From assembly GCF_900103845.1 (NCBI RefSeq), contig NZ_FNIJ01000001.1, positions 1 to 64,000 on the forward strand: 64,000 nucleotides of DNA, given 5' to 3'. The notes beneath the pieces were generated by a model, which was not told the DNA's origin, made no database searches, and worked only from the letters and a program-made list of their open reading frames with translations. Origin of the DNA: Pseudomonas jinjuensis. Its GTDB lineage: Bacteria > Pseudomonadota > Gammaproteobacteria > Pseudomonadales > Pseudomonadaceae. Of this stretch, positions 36,600 to 45,739 are shown in pieces (within the stretch, counting starts at the first letter, position 1; each line of letters starts with the position of its first letter). Both the position numbers and the translations under genes were made by a program.

Positions 36600-38293
36600 A
36601 TTCCCCGTCCAAGTCCGTAGAGCGGTTAACCGTGGTGTTCGTTGTGCATGGCGGCGAGCTCGAGATCAAGTCCGCCATGCTTGCCACCTCCCTGCGGGAC
36701 AGACTGGGCGCGCAGGCCCGTATTGTCGCCGCGCAGGCAACTCCGGTCTCCAGGTGGGGCGAGCTTGGCGATGCTTCACGCAATCTTTACCGAAGCCTGG
36801 GCATATCCGTGCTGCCGATCGAGAACCCGTTCGGTGACGACTATCCAATCGGCAACAAGTTTGCCGCCCTGGCACTCGGAAAGGCTGGGGAGCACACCTT
36901 GTTCCTCGACAGCGACATGTATTGCCTGCGCCCGCTCGACTTCTCTGTCCTGACGAATTTCGAGGCTGCCCTCAAGCCTGCCGACATGGCATTGGTGCCG
37001 GTAAACCGCGAGTACTGGCAGCGTCTTTATTCGGTGATCGAAAGTGATCTTCCTGAGTGGCAGATCGTGACCAGCTGTTCCAGCGACACCATGCCTGCAT
37101 ATTTCAATGCGGGTTTCATCTGGGTCCATGATGCACCGCGGTTTGCCGAATGCTGGTTCGATATCGCCGAGCGTCTCCGCCGAGATCCTGAAATCGAATG
37201 CAAATGGCCATGGTTGGACCAGCTGAGCCTGCCGTTGGCGTTGGGCAAACTCCGCTACCGGACACGTGTCCTGACGGAGCGGTACAACTTCCCGTTACAC
37301 CTGAAGCCCATGTCGGCAGGCGCTGACCAGGTGCTCTGCCATTACCACGACTTTTTCTCCTTTGCCCGCGAGCCTCGGTTGCTGCAGGACCTGCGTGAGC
37401 TCATGCGGCGTTGGCCTGATCTTGGCGAGGTCCTGCGTAAGGAGTCGAGGTTTGCACAAGAGGTCGCAGCAATTGGGACCGATACTGGCGCAACGGAAGC
37501 CAGAGGTCGTGACCTGATCATTACCGGACTGCCGCGCAGCGGTACCAGTTACCTGTGCAGGCTGCTATCCGAGCATGCGGATACGGTGATCATCAACGAG
37601 CCTTCGCAAATATTCCCATTGCTGGCGGGCGTGGCGGAGCCATGGGGGCTTCCTCGCTTTTACGCCGAGTTGCGTCGTGATCTGTTGGCCGGTCGGCCGG
37701 TACTGAACAAGCACAACGGTGGAAGGCTGGTTGACGATACGGCTCGCGATGGGGATATGGCCTCGCCATATCAGGCGGATGTGCGCGATGCGACCTTTAC
37801 GCTCGGCACCAAGAACACCCTGGCGTACCTCTCCCGCCTGGCCTCGATTCGCAAGGTGATGCCCGAGGCCCGCTTCATCGGGCTGATCCGTCACCCCTAC
37901 GACAGCCTGGCTTCATGGGCGCGGACATTCGAGCATCTGCGGACCGCGGCGGTGCAGGACCAACCCATCGGCCATCCTGATGACCCCAACCTGACTGGTT
38001 GGCAGCGCAGGGCTCTGCGTCAGATCGAAGCGACCGATTGCCTGCCAGTACGCCGGGCGTTGTGGTGGCGATACCTCGCCTTGCAGTTGCTCGATGCTGG
38101 TGAGGAAGTCCGTTGGTTGCGGTACGAGGATTTGCTCACCGACCCGCATGGAATAACCAATCTGCTGCTTACCGACGGCGACTTGCCGGAACCATCCCCC
38201 CTGCATTGGCGTGGGGAGATGGACGAGCAGGAAAGAGACCTCGTGGCAGCAGTGGTATGCGAGGTCGCCGAGCGTCTGCAGTACATCCTCTGA
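36596..38293 (+). CDS. Fusion of a GT-A-like glycosyltransferase domain and a sulfotransferase domain
   Basis: A 565-residue two-domain protein. Residues 1-280 look like a GT-A transferase with LFLDSDMYC (DxD at 105-107) and WPWLDQLSLPLAL near 205. Residues 300-565 are a PAPS-dependent sulfotransferase: the 5'-phosphosulfate loop TGLPRSGTSYLCRLL with GLPRSGTS at 311-318 and the 3'-phosphate motif RHPYDSLASW beginning at Arg432. This suggests one protein adds a sugar and sulfates it or a neighbour. The ATG at 36596 overlaps the wzt stop by four bases. PAPS synthesis is not encoded here. Acceptor unknown. Confidence 0.8.
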   Translation: MNSPSKSVERLTVVFVVHGGELEIKSAMLATSLRDRLGAQARIVAAQATPVSRWGELGDASRNLYRSLGISVLPIENPFGDDYPIGNKFAALALGKAGEHTLFLDSDMYCLRPLDFSVLTNFEAALKPADMALVPVNREYWQRLYSVIESDLPEWQIVTSCSSDTMPAYFNAGFIWVHDAPRFAECWFDIAERLRRDPEIECKWPWLDQLSLPLALGKLRYRTRVLTERYNFPLHLKPMSAGADQVLCHYHDFFSFAREPRLLQDLRELMRRWPDLGEVLRKESRFAQEVAAIGTDTGATEARGRDLIITGLPRSGTSYLCRLLSEHADTVIINEPSQIFPLLAGVAEPWGLPRFYAELRRDLLAGRPVLNKHNGGRLVDDTARDGDMASPYQADVRDATFTLGTKNTLAYLSRLASIRKVMPEARFIGLIRHPYDSLASWARTFEHLRTAAVQDQPIGHPDDPNLTGWQRRALRQIEATDCLPVRRALWWRYLALQLLDAGEEVRWLRYEDLLTDPHGITNLLLTDGDLPEPSPLHWRGEMDEQERDLVAAVVCEVAERLQYIL

Positions 38294-38383
38294 ACCAATT
38301 GCCCTGCGGCGAAAGCTGGACCTGTCAGGGCGGGCCCAAGCAGGAAACGGCGGCCTGAATTCTCAGTGAGCGGAAACGATGCA

Positions 38384-39121
38384 ATGTGCGAAATCAGTCT
38401 GGTAATGAATTTTCATGCCGAGGGCGTGCTTGCCCAATGGAGTCTCTGGGGCTTCCAACGCATGCGGCGGTATGCAGCTTTCCGAGGCCTGTCCGTGCAG
38501 TTGGTGGCGGTACTGGATCGGGCCGATCTTGCCACTCGCCGTATCGTCTCCGGGCACCCCTCTCTCGAGCAGGCTGACGTAGTGGTGGAAGTGAGCAATG
38601 CCGACCTTGGCCTTTCGCGCAACGACGGAGTGGCACATGCGCGTGGCGATTACCTGGGATTCCTTGATGGCGACGATTACTGCAGCGGCAACTGGCTGGT
38701 GGAGGCGCTCGAAATGGCACGTTGCTGCGGTGACCGCGTGGTTGTCCATCCCGAGTACATCGTCAGTCATGGCGCTATCCGCGCCGTTGGTTGTGTAGCC
38801 GATCAATTGCACGGGAATTACAGCGCGGCCAACTGCTTCAAGTCCCATCCCTGGGGTTCGGCGGTGTTTGCCAGGAAATCCGTTTTCGAGGAAGTCCCGT
38901 ACCAGGAGACACGGGTAAGGGAAACCGGCTTTGGTTATGAAGACTGGCATTGGGGCCTGGAGATCATGGCTTCCGGGCGGTTGCATACGGTCGCTCCCGG
39001 TACTGCCTTCTTCTATCGCCGCAAGCAGGAGTCGATGCTCATCGAGATGGATGCATGCAAGGCGGTGGTGCGTCCCGGGCGCTTTTTCACCGACGGCATG
39101 GCTGGGCCGACTCAGCGATAG
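38384..39121 (+). CDS. GT2-like glycosyltransferase, tandem copy 1
   Basis: A 245-residue GT-A transferase with GFLDGDDYCSGNW (DxD) near residue 95 and a C-terminal GYEDWHWGL, the ED-acceptor motif of GT2. It is closely similar to the next gene product, e.g. SLVMNFHAEGVLAQWSLWGF against SMVMTFHAERTLAQWSLFGF, so the two arose by duplication. The start is uncertain: ATG 38384 follows CGGA at nine bases, while a GTG in frame lies at 38366. Confidence 0.78.
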   Translation: MCEISLVMNFHAEGVLAQWSLWGFQRMRRYAAFRGLSVQLVAVLDRADLATRRIVSGHPSLEQADVVVEVSNADLGLSRNDGVAHARGDYLGFLDGDDYCSGNWLVEALEMARCCGDRVVVHPEYIVSHGAIRAVGCVADQLHGNYSAANCFKSHPWGSAVFARKSVFEEVPYQETRVRETGFGYEDWHWGLEIMASGRLHTVAPGTAFFYRRKQESMLIEMDACKAVVRPGRFFTDGMAGPTQR

Positions 39122-39123
39122 TC

Positions 39124-39864
39124 ATGAAGCGGGCAAGCATGGTGATGACGTTTCATGCCGAGCGAACGTTGGCGCAATGGTCGCTGTTCGGCTTCGAACG
39201 CATGCGCGTGCATTCGGAGCGCCAGGGAATATCCGTCCAACTGGTCGCCATCCTGGACAGTGCCGATCCCCTGACCGATCGATTGGTCGAGTCGCATCCC
39301 GTGCTGCGTCCATCGGACCAGGTGCTCAAGGTGGATTGCCGTGATCCCGGACTTGCCCGCAACGCGGGGATAGCTGCGGCTGACGGGCAATATCTGGGCA
39401 TCCTCGACGGTGACGACTATTGCTCGGCGAACTGGATCGCGGCAGCGCTGGAGGTTCTGGACGCGGGGCCTGAACGGGTCGTACATCCTGAATACCTGGT
39501 GTTGTTTGGCGCTGTGCGGGCGTGGGCTCGACAGACTGACCAGTTGGCCGAAGACGGGTGTCTGGAAACCTGTTTCAAGCACCATCTGTGGGGATCGACC
39601 GTGTTTGCCAGCCGCGATCTGTTCCTTCGTTTTCCTTACCGGGAAACGGGGATGTCATGGAGTGGTTTCGGCTATGAAGACTGGGACTGGAGCCTGGCAG
39701 TCATTGCCGGTGGAGTGTCGCATACGACGGCGCCGAATACCGCGCTGTTCTATCGACAGAAATCGATGGAGTCGCGGCAGGTCGAGGCAGTGCGCGAGCA
39801 GGCCGTGTTGCGCCCTGGCCCCTTCTTTGCCGCCGAATCATGGACGAAAAGAGGATCTGATTAA
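39124..39864 (+). CDS. GT2-like glycosyltransferase, tandem copy 2
   Basis: A 246-residue paralogue of the preceding gene, two bases downstream. Shared landmarks are SVQLVAILD, DGDDYCSANW, VHPEYLV, and GYEDWDWSL. It differs in the acceptor-side middle, so the two may add similar sugars at successive positions. The frame is open further upstream inside the first copy; the ATG at 39124 gives the N-terminus that aligns with copy 1. Confidence 0.78.
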   Translation: MKRASMVMTFHAERTLAQWSLFGFERMRVHSERQGISVQLVAILDSADPLTDRLVESHPVLRPSDQVLKVDCRDPGLARNAGIAAADGQYLGILDGDDYCSANWIAAALEVLDAGPERVVHPEYLVLFGAVRAWARQTDQLAEDGCLETCFKHHLWGSTVFASRDLFLRFPYRETGMSWSGFGYEDWDWSLAVIAGGVSHTTAPNTALFYRQKSMESRQVEAVREQAVLRPGPFFAAESWTKRGSD

Positions 39865-39865
39865 C

Positions 39866-41317
39866 ATGTTGGCCAAGTACAAACCGCAGTTTGCGCAGTT
39901 GGCACGACGCTCGTATCACAAGGTCGTCCCGGTGCTGCGGCGCTTCCTCAGCGACGATCAGGTGCAGCGCTTCGTATTGTTCTGTGACCGTCTGAAGTAT
40001 CGATATTTCCGGGAAATGGTTGTGGTGCCAGCGGCGCATTCAGGTGTGATGCCGCCCCGTATGCCGAACTGGATCATCGACGAGTTGAAGGAGCTGTCGG
40101 CGATAGAGCCTGCGCTTTACCCGACGCCAGAAATGCTTGGTGGATTCCACACCTGGTACCCGCCGGCCGATCCTTATCCGGCCGTCCTGTACAAAGGGTT
40201 TCTCCATGACTTCGTCGAGTCGGCTCCCCAGGTGATATTCCTGATACCGCACATGATGCGCGGCGGAGCGGACCTGGGCACCTTGCATCATGTCCAGTTC
40301 TGCATAGACCGTGGTTTGCGGGTAACCGTGGTGTTGACTCGCGATGTGCAGTCCCCTTGGGTGAACCGCTTCCCGGCCCAGGTTCGGGTGGTCGAGTTCG
40401 GCCAACTGACGAGGCTTGCCAGCGAGGAAGATCGGCGCCTGGTGCTGTTGCGCCTGTTGCTGCAAAGCCCGGCGCAGACTATCCACCTGATCAATTCCCA
40501 ATTGGGATGGCAGATATTCGAGCAGTTTGGCAAACCTTTGGTCAGCATCGGCAAGAAGCTCTTCGCCAGCGTCTATTGCGACGATATGGACCGCAATGGC
40601 GTGCGCTGTGGCTATGCCACCGACTATCTGCCCAGGACCTGGATGCATCTGGAGGGAGTATTTTCCGACAACCGCACTTTCCTCGAGGAAATACGGCAGC
40701 GGGATGGGCTGCCCGGTGAGCGCCTGCATGCCCTGTACTTCCCGGCTGACATAGCGTGTATGAGGCAGCCGGTGCGTGGCAAACGGGTACTATGGGCAGG
40801 CCGGATCGCTACGCAAAAACGCCCGGAACTCCTTTACGACATTGCCCGGGCCATGCCCGACGTGTACTTCGACGTGCATGGCGAGCCCGATCCCTATTAC
40901 GACATGGATGTATTGCAGCGCCTGGGCTCGCTGGCCAATGTCGCGATGCACGGCCGTTTCGATGATTTCGCAGAATTGACCGGCAATGGGCGTCATGCCT
41001 TGTTTCTCTATACGTCCCGCTATGACGGGCTGCCCAATGTCCTGCTGGAGGCAACGTTGGCAGGACTACCGGTCGTCGCCGCCACTGTTGGCGGAATCGG
41101 TGAACTGCTGAGCGAGAAGACAGGCTTTCCACTCGATGCCAAGGCAGGGCCGCTGGCCTACATCGAGGCCATCCGTCGCGTGCTGGACAATCCGGCCCAG
41201 GCGCATGAGCGGGTGGCTAGCGCACAGGCGCTCCTACGCTTGCAACACAGCTGGGAGTCCTTCGACAGGGATACGGCTGCAATAGCGGGATATCTGCCCC
41301 AGGACCTGTCCCGGTGA
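39866..41317 (+). CDS. GT4-family glycosyltransferase
   Basis: A 483-residue protein. The N-terminal ~110 residues are of unclear function; the GT-B part starts near residue 120 with FLIPHMMRGGADLGTLHHV and its nucleotide-binding half has VLWAGRIATQKRPELLYDI and DGLPNVLLEATLAGLPVVAA (E-x7-E region). GAGGA ten bases before the ATG supports the start. The next-but-one gene shares the PxxxxGGAD loop, suggesting related functions. It overlaps the following gene by four bases. Confidence 0.8.
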   Translation: MLAKYKPQFAQLARRSYHKVVPVLRRFLSDDQVQRFVLFCDRLKYRYFREMVVVPAAHSGVMPPRMPNWIIDELKELSAIEPALYPTPEMLGGFHTWYPPADPYPAVLYKGFLHDFVESAPQVIFLIPHMMRGGADLGTLHHVQFCIDRGLRVTVVLTRDVQSPWVNRFPAQVRVVEFGQLTRLASEEDRRLVLLRLLLQSPAQTIHLINSQLGWQIFEQFGKPLVSIGKKLFASVYCDDMDRNGVRCGYATDYLPRTWMHLEGVFSDNRTFLEEIRQRDGLPGERLHALYFPADIACMRQPVRGKRVLWAGRIATQKRPELLYDIARAMPDVYFDVHGEPDPYYDMDVLQRLGSLANVAMHGRFDDFAELTGNGRHALFLYTSRYDGLPNVLLEATLAGLPVVAATVGGIGELLSEKTGFPLDAKAGPLAYIEAIRRVLDNPAQAHERVASAQALLRLQHSWESFDRDTAAIAGYLPQDLSR

Positions 41318-42564
41318 GTACCGCTGAGGGGCGAGCATACAAGTCGCTTCATTCATGGGGGGCCATCGAGCGCCTGGCGTTCTTCCTCCGGCCGATGCTT
41401 CGGAATCTGCTCGGTCATGCCGGCCGGGCCTCGCTGCAGGCCCTGCTCGGCGGACGCGTCATCGACGAAAACCTCCCCGTCGAGGCATGTGCGTCCGAGC
41501 CATGGTGGCCTGACAGACCCCTGCTCAGCGTGATCATCCCCTGTTTCAATGGGGGCTCTTATCTGCTCCAGGCTCTGCGTAGCCTGGGGCGGCAGACTTT
41601 CCGGGATTTCGAGGTCATCGTGGTCGACGATGGCTCCCACGACCCGCTAACGCTCAGGCTGCTGGCGCGACTCGAGCATTGCCAGGGGCTGTCGCTGCTG
41701 CGGCAGAACAACGCCGGCCCGGGAGCTGCGCGCAACTACGGCATTGCCCACGCGAGTGGCCGTTATGTCTGCTGTCTGGATGCGGATGATTATCTGGCTC
41801 CTGACTACCTGGAAAAGTGCGTAGTGGTGCTGGAAGGAGATTCCGGTGTGCGACTGGCGCACAGCTGGATGCAGTTGTTCGGCGAGGAGCGCCGACTGGG
41901 CAGGACGTTGAATCTGGACGTCGAGTTGCTTCGCTACGTCAATCATCTGGGGGTTGCGGCGGTATTCCACCGCTCCGATTGGCTGGCCGCCGGTGGTTTC
42001 TCCGAGGCGCGCGAATGCCTGTACGAGGACTGGGATTTCTGGATTCGGCTGGCCAGCCTGGGGATTCGGGGGCGAGTCCTGGAAGAAGCTCTGCTGTACT
42101 ACCGGCGACATGGCGAAACCCGGCTGCATGACGCGAATAGGCGAGCTTTCCAGGGCTACCAGTTTCTCCGACATGCCCATGACGCGTTTTACACCGATGC
42201 GCCTTGGCGCCGAAACCTCGTCAGGGGCTATTCCAGGCGCCTGGTCAGCACGCCAATGAGCAACCTGTCGCGCCCGCAGCAGTACCGCCATTACCCGAAC
42301 GGCGTGTCGCTACTTCATGTGGGGGATCCTGGCGAGATTTCGTCCGACTACCGGCAGGCGCTTCGGGAGTTGCCTCCTGGCCAATCGCTGCAGGTGATCG
42401 TCGAGCATGATGAAAAACTGCCTGATTGGTTGTGCCGGAATGCCGAGCTGATCTACCGGCTACCCGCGCTCCTGGACAGAAGCCAGTGGCCGGCATTCGT
42501 GGAAAACTTCCTGAAGACTCGCAATGTTGTCCGGCGTCTGAGCGTATGCGCAGGGAAACGGTGA
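41314..42564 (+). CDS. GT2-family glycosyltransferase
   Basis: A 416-residue protein beginning with GTG. The catalytic GT-A domain spans about 70-290: LLSVIIPCFNGGSYLLQALR, EVIVVDDGSHDPLT, CCLDADDYL (DxD), and YEDWDFWIRL. The C-terminal ~110 residues are a small extra domain with no family recognised. The stop codon overlaps the next ATG (TGATG). It is probably a polymer-building transferase. Linkage and sugar cannot be read from sequence. Confidence 0.82.
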   Translation: MSTAEGRAYKSLHSWGAIERLAFFLRPMLRNLLGHAGRASLQALLGGRVIDENLPVEACASEPWWPDRPLLSVIIPCFNGGSYLLQALRSLGRQTFRDFEVIVVDDGSHDPLTLRLLARLEHCQGLSLLRQNNAGPGAARNYGIAHASGRYVCCLDADDYLAPDYLEKCVVVLEGDSGVRLAHSWMQLFGEERRLGRTLNLDVELLRYVNHLGVAAVFHRSDWLAAGGFSEARECLYEDWDFWIRLASLGIRGRVLEEALLYYRRHGETRLHDANRRAFQGYQFLRHAHDAFYTDAPWRRNLVRGYSRRLVSTPMSNLSRPQQYRHYPNGVSLLHVGDPGEISSDYRQALRELPPGQSLQVIVEHDEKLPDWLCRNAELIYRLPALLDRSQWPAFVENFLKTRNVVRRLSVCAGKR

Positions 42565-44363
42565 TGCAGCGCGATCCTGTGGTGGTGGTTGTCACCTTGG
42601 CGTGCGCTGACGAAACGACGCTGCGCGCCATTGCCGAATATGTCTATGTCCAATCTGTGGATGAATGGCTCTGGCTGGTCTGTGCGTCCGATTTACCCGC
42701 CGATCTGGCCAGCGATCCCCGGATCGTCAGTTTCGATGGCAACTTGAGCGATGCCAGACTTTCCGAGCACTGTGGTGCCGCGGATGCCTGGCTATTCCTC
42801 GATCAGCTTCCGCCAATTCATGCTCCGCAGGCGTTCGAACAGGCATGGTGGTTTTTTCGTTCGCACCCCCGGATTCCTTATGCCGCCCTTGGCGAAGATG
42901 CTGGTGTGGGGCGTCTTGAGGCTCGTAGGCGACCGGGTTCTGGTTGCTATTGGATGCGTGGACAGGGAGGTTTCTCCCGGGCGCCCAACTGGCACCTCCC
43001 GCGTGGTAGCAAGCATCTGCTGATGCTGTTGCCCTGGCTTGAACCGGGCGGCGCCGATCGTTGCAATCTGGATATTGCCACTCGCCTGATCGCACAAGGC
43101 TGGACGCTGACAGTCGCAGCTACTCTGGAAGCCGCACATCGTTGGGCCCCGCGTTTCCGTGAACTGACAGACGATATCCTGGTGCTGCCGTCCTTCCTTG
43201 CTGCCGAGGCATCGACCGAGTTCCTGGCCCGTCTGCTCGAAACAAGGTCACCTGACCTGGTGCTGCTGTCGAACTGCCGTTTCGCCTATGAATCCCTGGA
43301 CCTGATTCACCGCCTTCGACCGGGTGTGCCGGTGATCGATCTCAACCACATGGAGGAAGATTGGGAGGCGGGTGGATTTCCCGGCATGGCATGTCGTTAC
43401 GACGCTGCGCTCGGTCGGCACTGGGTCGTTTCGCAGCACCTGCAGCGCTGGATGCATGCCCGGGGCGTGCCGATGTCGCGAATCGACGTCCTTCACTGGT
43501 TTGCGGATTCCTGCTTCTGGCGACCTGACCAGGATGTCCGATTGCGACTGCGCCGTCAGTTGGGAATAGACATGCGAACCCCGGTTATCGCCTATGCCGG
43601 GCGTCTTTGCCAACAAAAGCGGCCGGACCTTTTCGTCCGGAGTCTTCGCGAACTGGCCGACAAGGGCTGCGATTTCGCTGCATTGGTCATTGGTGACGGG
43701 GAGCTGGCAGGCCAGCTACGGTCCGCGTTGCGACGCGAAGGATTGACCGAACGGGTGCATATGCTCGGCTGGCTGGATGATGAAGGCCTCAGACAGGCGT
43801 TCCAGGCGGCAGACCTGTTTTTCCTGCCCTCGGAATCGGAAGGCATCGCCCTCGTCCTGTATGAGGCCATGGCATGCGGCCTGGCAGTGGTCGCGGCAGA
43901 TGTCGGCGGCCAGGCGGAACTGGTGAGTCCGGAGTGTGGCCATCTGATCGCCCCCATGACGAACAACCTGGTCGCTGCCTACGCAGATGCGTTGGAGCAA
44001 CTGGTCTGCAATCGCGAGGCTCTTCGAGACATGGGAAGGGCAGCCAGGCGGCGCATCATCGAGAAGTTCGATACGGGGTATTTCACTGAGCGTCTCCTGC
44101 ATTTGCTGGGGGAGGCCGAATGGGTGTCCGTGCCGAATGCCCGGGGCTTGGATGATGAGGCGAGCCGCACGGCTGTAGCGCAGTTGCAGTGGCAATGGAA
44201 CAGCCGACGGCTTCTGGCTGCGTTCGGTCGTTGGAAGCCTGGGCAAGTCATTGCCAATAGCCCTCCAGTCAGGAGGGCGGTCAAGGCAGCGTTCCATATG
44301 AAGGCGTTCGGACTGGCTCGGACCTGGGCGAGACACCGGAAGCAAGGGATCACGGACGAATGA
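42564..44363 (+). CDS. Large glycosyltransferase with extra N-terminal domain
   Basis: A 599-residue protein. About 145 N-terminal residues (VVVVVTLACADETTLRAIAE) look like a separate alpha/beta unit of unknown role. The GT-B transferase follows with LLMLLPWLEPGGADRCNLDI, PVIAYAGRLCQQKRPDLFVR and FFLPSESEGIALVLYEAMAC, a clear E-x7-E. A basic amphipathic tail (KAAFHMKAFGLARTWARHRK) may bind the membrane. ATG 42564 is preferred as AGGGA is seven bases before it; ATG 42546 is an alternative. Overlaps the sulfotransferase gene by four bases. Confidence 0.8.
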   Translation: MQRDPVVVVVTLACADETTLRAIAEYVYVQSVDEWLWLVCASDLPADLASDPRIVSFDGNLSDARLSEHCGAADAWLFLDQLPPIHAPQAFEQAWWFFRSHPRIPYAALGEDAGVGRLEARRRPGSGCYWMRGQGGFSRAPNWHLPRGSKHLLMLLPWLEPGGADRCNLDIATRLIAQGWTLTVAATLEAAHRWAPRFRELTDDILVLPSFLAAEASTEFLARLLETRSPDLVLLSNCRFAYESLDLIHRLRPGVPVIDLNHMEEDWEAGGFPGMACRYDAALGRHWVVSQHLQRWMHARGVPMSRIDVLHWFADSCFWRPDQDVRLRLRRQLGIDMRTPVIAYAGRLCQQKRPDLFVRSLRELADKGCDFAALVIGDGELAGQLRSALRREGLTERVHMLGWLDDEGLRQAFQAADLFFLPSESEGIALVLYEAMACGLAVVAADVGGQAELVSPECGHLIAPMTNNLVAAYADALEQLVCNREALRDMGRAARRRIIEKFDTGYFTERLLHLLGEAEWVSVPNARGLDDEASRTAVAQLQWQWNSRRLLAAFGRWKPGQVIANSPPVRRAVKAAFHMKAFGLARTWARHRKQGITDE

Positions 44364-45517
44364 AAAAGAGAATCATCGTTACGCTGGGAATGCATCGATC
44401 CGGCACCAGTCTCCTGTCTGCCGCACTGGAATGCCTGGGGGTGGACTTCGGCGATAATCTGATCTCGCCACGCCCGGATAATCCCAAGGGGTTCTGGGAA
44501 GACGAGGCCATCGTCGAACTCAACGACCAGTTGTACGCCGTACTGGGAAGTTTCTCCTCGGCTCTGGGTTTCGACGAGCAGCGATTGCTGGGCATGCCGG
44601 AGTGCGCGGAACTTCAGGCAAGGATCGATCAGTTGCTCGAGCAGCGCCTGAACGATCGCGTGCTTTTTGGGATGAAGGACCCGCGCCTGCCGCGGCTCAT
44701 GAACGTCTGGTCGCAGGTCTTCGAGGCGCAAGACGTGGAAAGCGCGTTCGTCATTCCCGTCCGCAACCCGTTGAGCGTGGCCGCTTCGCTGGCCAGGCGC
44801 GAAGATTTCCCGACTGGCAAAAGTCTGTTGCTCTGGTACGAGCACATGTACCGGGCGCTCCACTTTGCCGGGGCGAGGCGGATGGTCGTCGTCGATTACG
44901 ATGGGCTCCTGGAGCATCCTCGCGAGACATTGCTCAGAATGGCCGATCGCCTCGGGTTGACCTTCGACGAAGCGGCATACCAGCGTTTCCTTGGCGGCGT
45001 GCTGGATCGTGAACTGCGCCATGCGCAGTTCGATGGGGCAGCATTGCGCGCCCATGAGAGCAGTTTTTCTGCACTGCTTCGATTGCACGACCTGTTGTGC
45101 AGGCTGGCGAGGGATGAGGTCGGCCCTGCTGACAAGGTTCGGGAGATGGCTGCGGTCGAGGACGACTTTTCCGCGCTATGGTCCTTGCTGCGTCATTGCG
45201 GCAGGCAGGACGTTGAACTCTGGAGCTCCTGGCAACGTGGTATTCGCGAGCGCGAGGACTTTGCTGCCCGCGAGAATGAAATGCAGGGGAGACGCGTCGC
45301 TCTGGAGGAGCAATTCCTGGCGGCCAGGCGAGAGTTGGAAGGGCTTCGGGGCCGGATGCGCTGCACCGAAGAGGAGCTGCGCCAGGCCAATGATGCCCAT
45401 GCCCGGGCGCTCCGACGTCTTGATTTGCTTCATGCCAGCACGTCGTGGAAGATCACCGCCCCATTGCGATGGGGGAAGCGCCTGCTGGCCGGCAGGGGGA
45501 TCGGTCAGGATATTTGA
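44360..45517 (+). CDS. Sulfotransferase-family protein with coiled-coil tail
   Basis: A 385-residue PAPS-dependent sulfotransferase-like protein. The phosphosulfate loop is TLGMHRSGTSLLSAAL (GMHRSGTS at 10-17), and the 3'-phosphate-binding Arg/Ser is in VIPVRNPLSVAASL (Arg135, Ser139). After about residue 295 comes a charged heptad stretch (LEEQFLAARRELEGLRGRMR) and the end STSWKITAPLRWGKRLL, a C-terminal tag often found on polysaccharide-modifying enzymes. It is the last gene of the 26-kb block. It could supply the chain-end group recognised by Wzt; that is speculation. Confidence 0.8.
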   Translation: MKKRIIVTLGMHRSGTSLLSAALECLGVDFGDNLISPRPDNPKGFWEDEAIVELNDQLYAVLGSFSSALGFDEQRLLGMPECAELQARIDQLLEQRLNDRVLFGMKDPRLPRLMNVWSQVFEAQDVESAFVIPVRNPLSVAASLARREDFPTGKSLLLWYEHMYRALHFAGARRMVVVDYDGLLEHPRETLLRMADRLGLTFDEAAYQRFLGGVLDRELRHAQFDGAALRAHESSFSALLRLHDLLCRLARDEVGPADKVREMAAVEDDFSALWSLLRHCGRQDVELWSSWQRGIREREDFAARENEMQGRRVALEEQFLAARRELEGLRGRMRCTEEELRQANDAHARALRRLDLLHASTSWKITAPLRWGKRLLAGRGIGQDI

Positions 45518-45739
45518 CGGTAGTGCCGTCGGTTGCTAACATTCCAGACCTTGTATTGGGACTCTTTCGTCTTGTCCGACGAGAGCCCGATGAATTGAAC
45601 GATGGAGTGCTCGTCCTTGGGCACGGCCGGGGGCCAGCAGGATACCAGTCTCGATCCTGGTGGCTTCTATTTCATGACTTGACCGCGTTTGCTGGTAATG
45701 CGGAAGCGGGCCTACAGGCCTTTGACTACAGGTATAAAC

